From NCBI GenBank assembly GCA_019454045.1, contig SKCR01023809.1, forward strand, positions 248,001-312,000: a DNA stretch of 64,000 bases, in the 5' to 3' direction. A program made the translations under genes and the position numbers. The notes beneath the pieces were generated by a model. The model did not search any database and was not told where the DNA came from. It saw nothing but the letters and a program-made list of their open reading frames with translations. The stretch is from Zanthoxylum bungeanum. Taxonomy: Eukaryota > Streptophyta > Magnoliopsida > Sapindales > Rutaceae. This document shows, piece after piece, positions 11,763-23,312 of the stretch (position 1 is the first letter of the stretch; the number at the start of each line of letters is the position of its first letter).

Positions 11763-13470
11763 TTGAACAGTGCAATACTTATTTTGAATAAGGTTCCGTC
11801 AAAGTCTGTTCAACAGACTCCGTATGAGATATGGACAGGAAAAAAACCGGGTTTCTCATTCCTGAAGATTTGGGGATGCTGGGCATACGTTAAACATTTG
11901 GAAGGTACCAAACTTGAACCCAAATCAGATAAGTGTCTATTTGTAGGTTATCCTAGGGAAACCAAAGGATATTACTTCTACAACCCACAAGAGAACAAAG
12001 TATTTGTTGCTCTACATGCGGTTTTCCTTGAGAAGGAATTCCTAAATGCAGTGGTAAGTTGGAGGAAAGTAGAACTCGATGAAAATCAGAGTGATACTGT
12101 TCCTGGCACAGAATCCTTAACGGAACATGAACAGTTCATCAGGGTTGATACTGTACCACAATCTTTGAATACACAAGAACCGCGTAGGTCGGAGAGAGTC
12201 AGAAAACAATCTGAGAGGTATGGGTTTCTGATCTCACCTCATGTGGATATTAATCTTATTGAGGAAGACGAACCGGCTACGTATGAGGAAGCGATACAAG
12301 GTATCGACTCCAGTTTATGGCAAGATACCATGAAGTCCGAAATGGATTCCATGTACACCAACCAAGTTTGGACACTGGTTGATGCACCAGAAGGCGTAAA
12401 GCCTATTGGTTGCAAATGGGTCTTCAAGAAGAAGACCGACATGGATGGCAACGTACATACGTACAAAGCTAGGCTTGTAGCGAAAGGGTATCGTTAACGA
12501 CATGGTGTTGATTACGACAAAACTTTTTCACATGTTGCCATGATTAAATCCATTCGGATAATGCTTGCTATTGCTGCATATTTTGATTACGAGATATGGC
12601 AAATGGACGTCAAAACTACTTTCCTTAATGGAAATCTTTTAGAGGATATTTATATGCAACATCCTGACGTTTTTCTCATACCAAAACATGCAGACAAGGT
12701 TTGCAAGTTAAATCGATCCATTTATGGATTGAAACAAGCATCACGTTCTTGGAACCAACGTTTTGATGAGATCATAAAAGAATATGATTTTGTTCAAAAC
12801 GAGGATGATCCTTGTGTATATAAGAAGGTTAGTGGGAGCGCACTGACATTCATTGTCCTTTACGTTGATGATGTATTGCTTATGGCAATGACATTCCCAT
12901 GCTACAATCGGTGAAAACTTGGCTTTCATTAAAATTCTCCATGAAGGATCTGGGAGAAGCAGCCTTTATTCTAGGAATAAAGATCTACATGGATAGATCT
13001 AGAAAGCTGCTTGGACTCTCCCAGAGCACATATATTGACAAAGTGTTGAAGAGATTCAACATGGAACAGTCTAAGAGGGGACTGTTGCCAGTGTCACATG
13101 GTGTCACTCTATCTAAGGACATGTATCCTAAAACTCAAGATGAGATAGACAACATGAATCAGATCCCATTCGCTTCGGCAGTCGGATCGATCATGTATGC
13201 CATGATATGTACGCGACCTGATGTCTCGTATGCTTTGAGCATGCGTAGTCGCTATCAGGCCGATATAGGTGATGGTCACTGGATGGCGGTTAAGAATATC
13301 CTTAAGTATCTTAGACGAACTAAGGATGCTTTCTTAATCTATGGAGATGGAGAACTTGAGGTAACTGGGTTTACCGATGCAAGTTTCCAAACTGATAAAG
13401 TCGACTGTAAGTCGCAATCCGGGTACATATTTTGTTTGAACAACGGAGCATTAAGCTGGAAATCTTCCAA
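11763..13470 (+). pseudogene. pol: copia A integrase C-terminus and reverse transcriptase, degenerate
   Basis: It opens with the integrase C-terminal region (PYEIWTGKKPGF, then VGYPRETKGYYFYNP). A linker follows, and then the RT_2 domain: WTLVDAPEGVKPIGCKWVFK, KARLVAKGYR, a TAA stop at about 12495 (Gln expected), QMDVKTTFLNG, SIYGLKQASRSW and the intact catalytic box YVDD (12861-12872). Just after YVDD a one-base change shifts the frame (about 12885). The second half continues to GFTDASF. Family and order are certain; activity is not expected. Confidence 0.9.
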
Positions 13471-13846
13471 GTAAGAGACTGTTGCCGATTCAAAAATAGA
13501 AGCAGAGTATATTGCTGCAGCTGAAGCAGCAAATGAGGCAGTTTGGATCCGTAAATTCCTAATTGGATTAGGAGTATTTCCGTTAGCAGCTGAGCCCGTT
13601 CCATTGTATTGTGACAATAACGGGGCTATAGCGCAGGCTAAGGAATCGCAGTCTCATCAACGATCCAAGCATGTTCTTCGACGTTTCCATCTGATTCGTG
13701 AGATCATACATCGTGGCGATTTGAAGATCGAGAACGTCGCATCTGAGGACAACATTGCAGATCCGCTGACGAAAGTTATTCCTCAGCAAAAGTTTGAGCG
13801 ACATGTACATAGTTCAAGTGTTAGATACTTGAGTGACTGGCTATAG
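13471..13846 (+). pseudogene. pol: copia A RNase H, separated from reverse transcriptase by a stop
   Basis: After a TAA at 13472-13474 the same frame continues with an RNase HI-type domain: SKIEAEYIAAAEAANEAVW (catalytic E), CDNNGAIAQAKE (catalytic D) and a C-terminus DPLTKVIPQQKF. It ends at 13846, 14 bp before the 3' LTR, which is the usual copia layout. Were it not for the upstream stop it would be complete. Confidence 0.87.
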
Positions 13847-13847
13847 G

Positions 13848-13860
13848 CCAAGTGGGAGAT
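13848..13860 (+). promoter_or_regulatory. polypurine tract of copia A
   Basis: CAAGTGGGAGAT directly precedes the 3' LTR start TGTTGG. The same junction is seen in family B. Confidence 0.9.
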
Positions 13861-15791
13861 TGTTGGACAATTATGACCCATAGCGTCACTATTTGTAAAA
13901 GACATTGTGGTTTTTGTACAAATTAACTATGTGACAATGGAAATTGCTATTTTATCATTTTGTAATTAGATTACTTGTATATATAAATGATAAAAGTCCT
14001 TATGATTAGTTCCGGATTATAAGATGTGAGACAATATCAATCCACGAAGGTTTAATCATTAAATATCCCTAGTCGTAGTATTATCGAGACTGGACATCGA
14101 TAATGCAGAATAGACTAGTATTGCACTTGTGCGTGTTATGGAAGCGTAACATCATAGTTCTCATATATTTAAGTATTGGATGCTTATGCAAGTGTGATAG
14201 GAGGTTGTGTTTGCCGATGGTACGGAAACAGATTCGTTCTGGATAGACCCCTCGGAATCCAATTGGTAGTATGACTATGTGTCTATGGGAATCCGATCCA
14301 GGGTAGGTGTATTTGGACTTAACCTGAGACTTGCATCGCTAATACTTGGGACAATCAATATGCTTTGGTTTTGGTCGTCCGAGACTTTAACAGCTTCTGT
14401 GTATGCCTCTTCTGGGTTTATTGAGAATCATAGTGTATTGGGTGTGATGTTAAGACGGAAGTATCACTTCAGTCATATGGAGATGATGATCAAGCAGGGA
14501 TACAGAACTGGTTCTCTATTATGTTGCAACTATCGGGATAATATGACAAGGTCATGATTACCTGATTATATAGACTAGTTGCTTGTGATCCGATATATGC
14601 TTCGTACGGGGCAGACACTATTCCAGCCCCAGGCCTTACATGTGACATATAATACTGGATCGCAATACGCAATACTACGTATACTACGCCTGTTATAGAT
14701 TATATATTCCTTAAGAATATTTCTGGAGAATTGGGTAGGCACAGCGCTTTACTAGAAGCCAATCATGTCTTGTAAATCGGTAAGAACGTGGTACCAGGTA
14801 CGCACGTGTTTAGATAGTCTGACGACCGGATTTACTGCCAACATATCCAAGGATCTCATGGGTCGCTTCCCGAAGATTCACCAATGACGTATTACTCAAA
14901 CATAATTAATCTTGGATTAATTAGAAGAGAGAGAAAATTAATCTAGGATTAATTACGGCGAGAATTTATATGGGATAAAATTCAATTAAAAGAGAGAGAA
15001 TGATTAATTTGGAATCAATCGATTAAAATAATATATTCGATATATTAATTGAAATTAGATTTCATAACGGAATTAAAATTGGATTTTAATTCGGGCGAAC
15101 GAATTAATTTAGAATTAATTTGCGAGCGACTTTAATAGAATTTTGCTAGGCGTAATTATTTAATTAAATTTGATTTAATTAAGTCGCAATGGAAAATTCG
15201 TTAATTCGAAATTAACGAACCCGAGCCCGAAATGTGTTTGCGGGCCCACTCAGATTTTGAATTAAAGTGGGGCCCACAAGCCACATCACAACTTACATCA
15301 CGTGTCCATCAAGTGTCAAAGTTGAGTGATGGGAGTGGTTGAGAACAATAAATGTAATTTTCCCTCCAAAATTTGCTTTAGCTTTTTGGAAAAGCATATA
15401 CCAATTTTGAGAGAGATTTTGTATAAGGTTTTTTTAGAAAAACAAAACAAAAAAAAAAATTAAAAAGCTCTATCCACTCCCTATTCTCTTATTGCCATGA
15501 ACCACCAAGAACAAAGGGGAAATTTTGTTGCAAAATTTTCCTAGTGCTAGCACATAAAGAATCATACAAAGGTGATAGGGAAACCTTTCCCAAGAGTTTG
15601 GAATCTCATTCTTCAAGCTTGGAGCTTCAACATACAAATCAAGAGGAGCTTGGAGCAACTTCAAATGAGGAATTTTTGAAGTTCCCACCTACATCCAACC
15701 AATCAATGTGAGTATATTTCCGCTATATTCCTTTGAGTATTCACACCTTTTACATGCTTAATTGATCTTGGGATTGTCCTTAGAACCAACA
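13861..15791 (+). repeat. 3' LTR of copia A
   Basis: TGTTGGACAATTATG to AGAACCAACA, 1.93 kb, aligned end to end with 5774-7695. Small differences include an extra GAGGAGC-like insertion near 15643. It is followed by TATAG. Confidence 0.93.
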
Positions 15792-16029
15792 TATAGTGGC
15801 TGCCATCAGTATCCATTCTCTCAAGCTCGTCCTTCAGATATACTTGTAAAATAAGAAACTGATAGTGGGGGTTAGACCGTTTGAATGATCTAGTGAGTGG
15901 ACAGTTTAAAATGAAAACTGATTCTTTTTTAAAATTCATGGATAAAAAAAAACAAAAAATTCACCCAGAAAAATAATATTTTCTTAAATCTCTTTCTTAT
16001 AACTTATCTTTTCTAAAAAGCAAATCTGA

Positions 16030-16260
16030 TTATGGAAATCCGTTTATGAAAATCCATTTCTGAAAAATCTATATCTGGAAAATCTGTATCTTTGAAATTA
16101 GTATTTGAATATCTGGTGTATAGGATCGTTATGACTCACCGTCCCCCATACGTATATTCTGGAGCTTGGGGGCGTCCCCCCATACGTAAATATCTGGTTG
16201 TCTTAGGGCGTTATGTCTCGCTGTCCCCCAAGCCATAAATCTGGAGCCGGGGGTGCGGAT
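16030..16260. repeat. short imperfect repeats within the gypsy LTR
   Basis: The first part has four or five GAAAATC(T/C)-type words about 18-20 bp apart (16034-16100). The second has three GTCCCCCA-type blocks followed by a CATA/ATCTGG element (16140-16250). Confidence 0.6.
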
Positions 16261-17350
16261 CTATGCTACCCTCCAGACTCTGAATCTGGGATATTTGGGC
16301 ATCTGTCATCCCTAGTCCTAAACTGCGTGTGCACACGATATCTCTATTCGTCAATTCTATATCTATACCAAGTTACAATTGAGGTGGGTTTTTCATCAAC
16401 GCCTCGAAAAATCATAAAACTCAAGCTTTGAAAATCTATCTTTCTAAAACACCATCATTATGAAAACAATTGTAGTAAAGATTATCTTTCAGAAACATGT
16501 TCTTCCTTAAAAAAATTGAAACTAAATTTGGCTAACGCTCAATGTACTTAAAACGTAAGTCTGGTACCATAACATATAAGTGAATACAGTTAGAGAGAAT
16601 GGTCCACTCACAGATCTGGAATCTGGCTGACATTAGATCACTTGTCGAAGGAAATTATGGTTCCTGCGATGATCTATAATTAATAAACTTGATTAGAATG
16701 TAGGTTGTGGGATTTCTTATTTGAAATAATTTCTACCACTACATGGCATATCATGTTTGTGTCATGATCAAATGTATATATGCGAGCTGAAAGGTGGTAG
16801 TGAGCCTCCTATATTTTCCGCGTTGGGATGCTAGTCCTTAGGCGTCGCGAATCTCACTTTCTAGAACCACATCAGAGAGTAATTCCCCAGTATGCGTTGC
16901 ACACCGGGTGCGCGTGTCGCGACACCAGCCTGTTTTCATGACCCAGCTTCTACTTCATCTTCACTCTCAACTTCTACAACACTACTCAAGCTATAACCAC
17001 AACAAATACATAAAATATCATTAATAGCACTCTCTAATATTTTCTCATATACATGCCATAGACCTCTACTTAATTTCATTCCTAGGGATTTCACAAATTG
17101 GGGATTTCTCACTAAACACCACTTTTTTAACTCAATAATCACTAGTACATCATCAAATTCAAGCCAACAACATTACTATAATCATCAATTCATTAATACA
17201 TCAACACTTCAAATTTGGGTCAAGGTTCCATTACATTATCTCATTTGATTTCCTTCACTAATCAAGTCTTCTAAGTTTGATATCATTCTTCCTAGCTTGT
17301 GATAGTTTGATTTGCCTTGATTACTCTTTGATTTGGCCAAACAATGCCCA

Positions 17351-17378
17351 CCTTCTTCTTCTTCTTCTTCTTCTTCTT

Positions 17379-17409
<31 letters not shown>

Positions 17410-17442
17410 TTATTATTCTTCTTATTATTATTCTTCTTCTTC

Positions 17443-17481
<39 letters not shown>

Positions 17482-17660
17482 TATTATTATTATTATTTTA
17501 TTATTCTTCTTCTTCTTCTTCTTCTTCTTCTTCTTCTTCTTCTTCTTCTTCTTCTTCTTCTTCTTCTTCTTCTTCTTCTCTTCTTCTTCTTCTTATTCTT
17601 CTTATTCTTCTTATTCTTCTTCTTATTCTTCTTCTTCTTCTTCTTCTTCTTATTCTTCTC
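17351..17660. repeat. CTT/ATT microsatellite (GAA-type on the element strand), about 310 bp
   Basis: Long (CTT)n runs flank an (ATT)n core (about 17445-17502), with an interrupted right end. It lies about 100 bp downstream of the TATA-like site of the minus-strand LTR, so in the presumed transcript it would be GAA/AAT-rich. The long Ser, Phe or Leu runs seen on translation are only the repeat. Confidence 0.97.
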
Positions 17661-18141
17661 CCCTATCTCTTCTTCTTCTTTTTTTTCCTTCTCTCATCTC
17701 TCTCAAGATTTCTTTCTTTCTCTAAAATATTAGGGATGCTTGAATAGTGTCCCTTTCATATACTAGGGGCTAATTACAAATGATTTAAATGAAGAAACTT
17801 TGAGAATTCTCTAGATTAGTCCTTGGGTACTATTCATCCAAATTTGTGATCTTCAATGTGACATATTTCTGAATTGATTTTGGAAAAATATCCAACGTGG
17901 AAGTTCTTAGCTTTCCGACGATATAAGGTTCATAAAAATCAGAGTTTTATGAAAAATTTACGGCCCAAACACCACGGGCTGCCTAGATTTAATCTTGGAA
18001 TGAATTTTGTATCGGAACTACGAGAAATTTATCAAATGTTCAGAAAGTCAATTCATGAGTATATATATGTTCGAACATAATTTATATCATATATCATGCG
18101 TCCCATAACGTAATAATCGTCAGGATTACCAGGGTGTTACA

Positions 18142-19140
18142 CAATGACTCCCAAATCAGTTGGCTTTAGGGCATTATATGTTAAAACACTCATACAGACT
18201 TAATTGCTCGAGTTAGAGAGGCCACGAAATCGAACTTATTCTCACACATTTATTTATTTATTTTTTGTTTTTTAAGTCAAGCTCTACCGTTTTACGCGAA
18301 CAATCACTACTTGCTGAGATAAGATGTATGGTTACTAATTAGAAGCTTGGTTAGTTTTTTTTTTTTATTTGCCATTTTTTTTAATAAAAACACAAACTCC
18401 ATTGCTTTTAAGTGCTGCCTCTAACAAACTAGAGAATTGAATATTACAAAATTTTCACTTTCAACCATTGATCATATGTTACCATGTATGTTTATAATAC
18501 TTGTCAAATGTGCATATGAAATTCAATATAAACAATTTCATGGAGAATTCACAAATTAAAATGATTCAAAATAAAAGAAACAAAAATAACTTGTTGAGAT
18601 TTACATTAAAAACAAAAATATTTTTTTTACACACAAAACAAAGTAATTTTTTTAAAACAAAAAAATAAAAGCATTCTACTCAACTATCCCATCCCCAAAC
18701 CAAATTAAGATATGTTCCCCAATGTCTGAATAAGAAGAAGTAGAGTTTAGAAGACATCACCTAATTCATGTGGTATTCACAATTGTATCTACAACACTGC
18801 TACTAAAAAGAAAAATTATAGCTAAAAAAATCAAAATAGTAAATTGAAATATAGTTGTGATTGTGGCTCACATCTTCCTCTGGTTTTACGTCCAGTAACA
18901 GCTTGAACACCCTTTATTGGTCGAGAATATGCTTCCCATCGAATTTTCTTATAAATCGGCAAACATGGTCTTTTAAAGTCGGATTCCCGAGACTATAATT
19001 TAGCAAAATGTATTTTTTTGTTACAAAATACATAAAACAAAAAAAAAATATAAAACATTTTTTTTTTAAAACACACAAAACAACATAAAGGGGAAAAAAT
19101 ACAATAGTTTTAAATTATTATTGTATCTATTAAATTTTAT
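18142..19140 (-). mobile_element. minus-strand gypsy (Athila/Tat-like) 3' internal remnant
   Basis: The reverse complement matches 360-1100 in scattered blocks. These are the AGCCAACT repeat unit (18146-18220), the stretch around 730-850 (matching 18420-18540), and the CATTGGGGA / GGTTTGGGG block (18690-18730). It lies directly inside a PBS (19141-19158), so gag and pol are missing from between them. This is an internally deleted element, or a non-autonomous one. The flanking Tekay-like LTR was inserted into it. Confidence 0.7.
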
Positions 19141-19158
19141 TCCTCGATAATGGCACTA
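19141..19158 (-). promoter_or_regulatory. decayed tRNA-Asp-type primer-binding site
   Basis: The minus strand reads TAGTGCCATTATCGAGGA. The usual gypsy tRNA-Asp PBS is TGGCGCCGTTGCCGGGGA. All six differences are C-to-T or G-to-A changes. It lies six bases from the presumed LTR end. Confidence 0.75.
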
Positions 19159-19164
19159 AAAAGT

Positions 19165-20148
19165 TGACACGCTCACAAATTGGTTCTTTACTCCCAAGTA
19201 TAAGAGTGTCGAAATAATAAAATAACCTGGTAAGTCCGGGATCAATCCACAAGGAATAGATTTAATATGATAAAATAATAATTCAACTAATAAAATAATA
19301 ACAATAAAATACTAGGGTTATGGGATCCACCATTGATATTTTAAATATAAAATAATTTTTAATTTTTATAAAATATAAATTATAATTATTTCCCAATTAA
19401 TTTATTTCACAATTATCAGGTATAATTATGCCAACATATGTAATTCGTTATGTCGATAATTAGTCTTGCCAAGGTACTAAATATGCCAGAACATATAAAA
19501 CCAGCCATAAAGACGATGATAACATTTGTCTATAACAAGTCCAATTAGGTACTCAATTATGCCAAATATATAAAATCAGTTATATAGGTTGTACTGTATT
19601 GTCTATAATTAATCTAGATATATTTAATAATCCACTCTCTCTCATTTATGAGATTCAAGTATTATATGTGTCAATCAGGGACTGTCTACAGCTAGTCAAG
19701 AGTCCTAAATAAATTGGAAAGAATATGAATTTTATTTGGGAAATTATCACAATTTATAAAATAAAATATAAATAAAAATCACATATATTTTCATACCACT
19801 AGCTTCACCATTTTCCCTAACATGATAAAAATTAGTAGAATAAGATATAAATAAAAACACTCATAATTTTATTGATAAAAAATAAATTACAAAAGAAAAA
19901 AATACGCACAAGAGCTCATCCCACAATGTCTTAGAGAGACATGTGGAAATTTACTGAGTAAAATGAAATGCTGAACACCTCTATTTATAGAAGTGATCAG
20001 CACCTTTTATGGAAATTCCAAGCTGAGCTTGCAAAGCACAAGTTGCAATTGCAATTTCTTTCTATCGAAAGGTGGAAAGAAATTGAATTTATTTTTATTT
20101 TTTATTTTTTGTTTTTATTTTTTATTTTGTCATATTTTGTTTATTTTT
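19165..20148 (-). repeat. LTR of the minus-strand Athila/Tat-like element (outer end uncertain)
   Basis: On the minus strand it ends GTGAGCGTGTCA beside the PBS and contains CTTGTGGATTGATCCCGGAC, the conserved late block of such LTRs. A TATA box CTATAAATAG lies at 19981-19990 on the minus strand. The right limit is set only by the start of the next LTR at 20149, so the outer end may be truncated. Confidence 0.65.
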
Positions 20149-21158
20149 TGTAACGATTGGTAATCTCGACTATTATTTAATTATGGGACAAATGTTGCAT
20201 AATATAAGTTATGTTTGGACACATATACACTCATGAAATGATTGTGGGGACAATCGGTAAATATTTCGAGATTCCAATACGAGACGGTATGATATTCCAC
20301 TTTGGATAACCCATTGTATTTAGGCCATAACATTTGCATATGAACTCTTATTTTATGAATTTTATATCATCGGAAAGCTAAGATCGAGACCTACAACTTT
20401 TGTTTTGTAACCTTTACCAATTTCGAATCAGAAATATGTCAAAAATTGAAATTTCATGGACTGCTATAGTAAATTCGAGAAAGGCCTAGATTGGGCAATG
20501 TGGCATAATCCTAATCACTCTTCTTATCTCGAAAATCAGCTATTTGCCCTATATAAAGGACACTATTCACTCTATTCTTTACCCAAAAAAGGTGAAGAAC
20601 AAAAGTGGAGAATTTCTCATGTTAATTTTCTTCTCTAATCATCATGTTCAAGCCATTTTAAGTCATTTCAAGCTTCATTGCAAGCATGGTGAGCTTCCTC
20701 TCTCCCTATTCTTCTCATTTTTGTTTTTTCAGTTTTGAGCAAAGTAAATAAAGCCAAAATTCGTAACTTGTAAACCCTAGAAATTGAGAATTGCTAAATT
20801 GGCTTTGATGAAGTTAATTACATGCATTTTGGAGAGTATTATGATAGCATTAACATAAATTGAGGTCTTTTTGAGTGTGAGTATACTAGAAGGGGGATTG
20901 TATATGTTTATTGTGTTTTGAGGTGGATAAATTGGTATATAGATGTTGGGGATTTATTTTTCTTCTCGTGTATTGATATAGAAGTTTGGAGAAGTAGCTA
21001 TGAGAGGATGTTAAGGTGATGGTATGAGGATTGTTGAGCATTGGCTTTGTAAAATGGTTGCTAGGCTCTGAAATTGACCTAGCATTGCGACGCCCAAAAC
21101 CGAGCGTCGCGATGCGTACTGGGAAGTTGCCCCTGATTTAGTTCTAGATTATGAGCGT
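20149..21158 (+). repeat. truncated plus-strand LTR related to the Tekay-like LTR
   Basis: It starts TGTAACGATTGGTAATC. It matches, over its first 70 bases with gaps, the minus-strand LTR start at 18141, including ATTATGGGAC and TAATATAAGTTATGTT. It has a TATA box CTATATAAAGG at 20549-20559 followed by ACACTATTCA, as in the other copy. The family B array cuts it at 21158. Confidence 0.75.
21087..21110. repeat. GC-rich hairpin in the Tekay-like LTR
   Basis: The arms GCGACGC (21087-21093) and GCGTCGC (21104-21110) are perfect inverted repeats around a 10-base loop. The minus-strand relative has a matching CpG-rich block near 16890-16925. Confidence 0.8.
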
Positions 21159-23297
21159 TGTTAGGATATATGCTCTAGAGCTTCGTGTAAACGGTTTTAT
21201 ATGTTTTGAAATAAAATGATGCATTATTCTTTTATCAAAGTGTTTGTTTTAATTTTGAATATTATAAATTATCTTGATTACCCTATATTACTTATGTGCC
21301 TTCAGATATAGTGTATGAGTGTCATACACAAGAGGATTTAAGTTTGAAGTTAGTAATCTTAAATAGTCCATAGAGGGCAAACAAAGCGAGTACTTTATTT
21401 GTGGTTTATCTATAGCTCCGATACATTCTATATTTGTATGGCGACCTTGATCCGAGATCGATCATGTAAAGACATGAGAATTGAGGCACCTTGTATGATG
21501 CGATCATATAGGACTGGACCTAGATGGAAATGACATTCTTATAATATCCGTTAAACAAAGAAAGTCATTTTGATCTACTAGATGGTCATATATGGATTGA
21601 TCTTAATACTGAGTGTACTACGAACTCCTGCATGCCATGCTATGTCCTTTGATTTACAAAGGTGAGGTTGGTGTAGAAGTCCCGACCAATAGCTACGTAC
21701 TTTGGGGGCATGGTCTATTGTGTAGCTGGGAACGTTTTACATAGATATGGAGTTCACTCCTTCTAGCAAGAAGTAAATGAGTATCTTCCTTAAGGGTTGA
21801 TTCAGTACTTGAACGGTTAGAGCACTCAAGTCTTTCTAGTACGAATATAAAGATTAAAATTCATAATGGTTATGAATAAATCGTTCATTAGAGAATCAAT
21901 GATACTTAAGGAATAAATAATTAGAGGGGTATAACGGATATTATGACCCGGCTCTAATTACGAGATACTCGTGCATGGTCAATTTATATGTAGCGACTAT
22001 ATCGATGGACACCGATTTGATTCGGCTTAATATATCATCTGCGGCAACGAGAGTGCAACTTCGGATTTTTAGTTGAATAACTCGGAGTTAATAATTCAGA
22101 ATATTTCATAAAGAGCTTAATTAATATTTCGAGACTATTGGAGCTTGGAACCGTATGTCCATTTGGTCCCCTTGCTAGCTCGATATACTATAGCGGAATT
22201 AATATAATTGGATAGTTCAATTATATACTCACAAAGGTATAAATATTATTAATATGATTAATAATATTATTTTGTCACACTTTAAACTTTATATTAAAAG
22301 TTAATATATGGTTTTATTAAATATATGACATTTATAAAGATGTATTAAATTATATAAGATATAATTTAATGAAATGGTGAATTTGGAATTTCCAAATTTT
22401 ATGGGTTTTGGAAACCCTTGGCATTATTATGGAAGTTACACCTTTTAATAAGGTGTTAATTTGTTATTTTTGTCACATATATTGTCTTTATGGAAAGTAA
22501 ATATGTTGTTACAAAATTTTGCATTTCATACATGTTATGGCTGAAAATTCAAATGAAAAAAGGGGAAGGTTTTCTTTTGTTTTTTGAAACAAATAAACCT
22601 CAGTATAAAAAGGAAAAATTATTTTGACTTTTGTAGATTTCATTCTTGAACCCTAACCACCTTTCATCTTCTTCTTCATCCTTTCAAAATTTGAGAAAAA
22701 CAAAACTAAAGAAAAAGAAGAAAAGTAATACAAAACATAAGTGTGATTTAATCTCTAAATAGTTTAGGGATTAATATTGTGAGTCTTACCCACACAAGTT
22801 TCTGTTGGTAACGAGATATAGTTCGGAAGACTTTGTGGTGTCGAAAAAATAATCATATTCATCTTATTCTTGTTTGGTACTCGGCAATGAGGCTTTATTT
22901 TGCTCACTCCCGCCACTTTACTTGGTGAAACGGAACTCGAGTTTGGTTTCATTTTAATCCAGTTTTTTGGGGAATATTTTGTGGTGTTTTGGGGCTGTGT
23001 TGAGGCTGTTTTCAAGTGAAAAATCATAATTGAAACATAATCACTGTCCACGCATTTCAGAGGCTGTTTCGGCCGTGCACTGGGCGTGAATCGGGTCCAA
23101 AACAGTCCAATTTTTATGCGACTGTTCGGGCACTATTCCGGGGTTGTTTTGGGGTTGGAATTTTGTCTAAAACAGAAGTAAGATTTCAGTGGTGGTACTG
23201 GTTTCATTCGGCCACTCAAAGGGAAGGGCAGAAAATTTTTCAAGTCTGATCCGTGGGCCTAAGACGCTTCTGCTCCGCAAGGAAAGCGTTTCCAATA
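21159..23297 (+). repeat. first LTR of the family B array
   Basis: TGTTAGGATATATGCTC to TTTCCAATA, 2.14 kb. Its last two bases are TA where the other copies have CA. A TATA box GTATAAAAAGG lies at 22603-22613. The end carries the palindrome GGAAAGCGTTTCC. The preceding five bases AGCGT are the possible left target duplication. Confidence 0.9.
22603..22613 (+). promoter_or_regulatory. TATA box of the first family B LTR
   Basis: GTATAAAAAGG is conserved as GTATAAAAAGG at 46601-46611 in the second LTR and degraded to GTGTAAAAAGG at about 60422 in the third. Confidence 0.7.
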
Positions 23298-23299
23298 AT

Positions 23300-23312
23300 T
23301 GGCATCGAGAGC
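23300..23312 (+). promoter_or_regulatory. primer-binding site, B copy 1
   Basis: TGGCATCGAGAGC is a one-base-longer variant of the tRNA-Met PBS. Equivalent sites lie at 49119-49131 and 61109-61121. Confidence 0.8.

Larger units (their letters stand above)
5774..15791 (+). mobile_element. complete but inactive Ty1/copia element, family A (10.0 kb)
   Basis: LTRs of 1.92 and 1.93 kb with TGTTGG...CCAACA-type ends enclose a tRNA-Met PBS, a 2.2-kb leader, degenerate gag, protease, integrase, reverse transcriptase and RNase H in copia order, and a purine tract. Perfect TATAG duplications flank it. The two LTRs differ by many substitutions and small indels, so the insertion is not recent. The frame changes at least three times, and several stops are present. 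It interrupts the LTR of the minus-strand gypsy element. Confidence 0.93.
15797..18141 (-). repeat. 5' LTR of the minus-strand gypsy element, outer (U3-side) part
   Basis: This is the other part of the LTR begun at 5453-5773. Its minus-strand start is TGTAACACCCTGG (at 18141). Minus-strand blocks shared with the plus LTR at 20149 include the start, a TATA-like GTATATGAAAGGGACACTA near 17750 and a GC-rich palindrome region near 16890. Short internal repeats lie at 16030-16260 and a large microsatellite at 17351-17660. The next five bases, CAATG (18142-18146), may be a target duplication whose partner is off the left edge. Confidence 0.8.

Noticed and set aside
17277..17747. Open frames of 129-156 codons coding for long Ser, Phe or Leu runs
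   Set aside because: They are translations of the CTT/ATT microsatellite in three frames and have no coding meaning.
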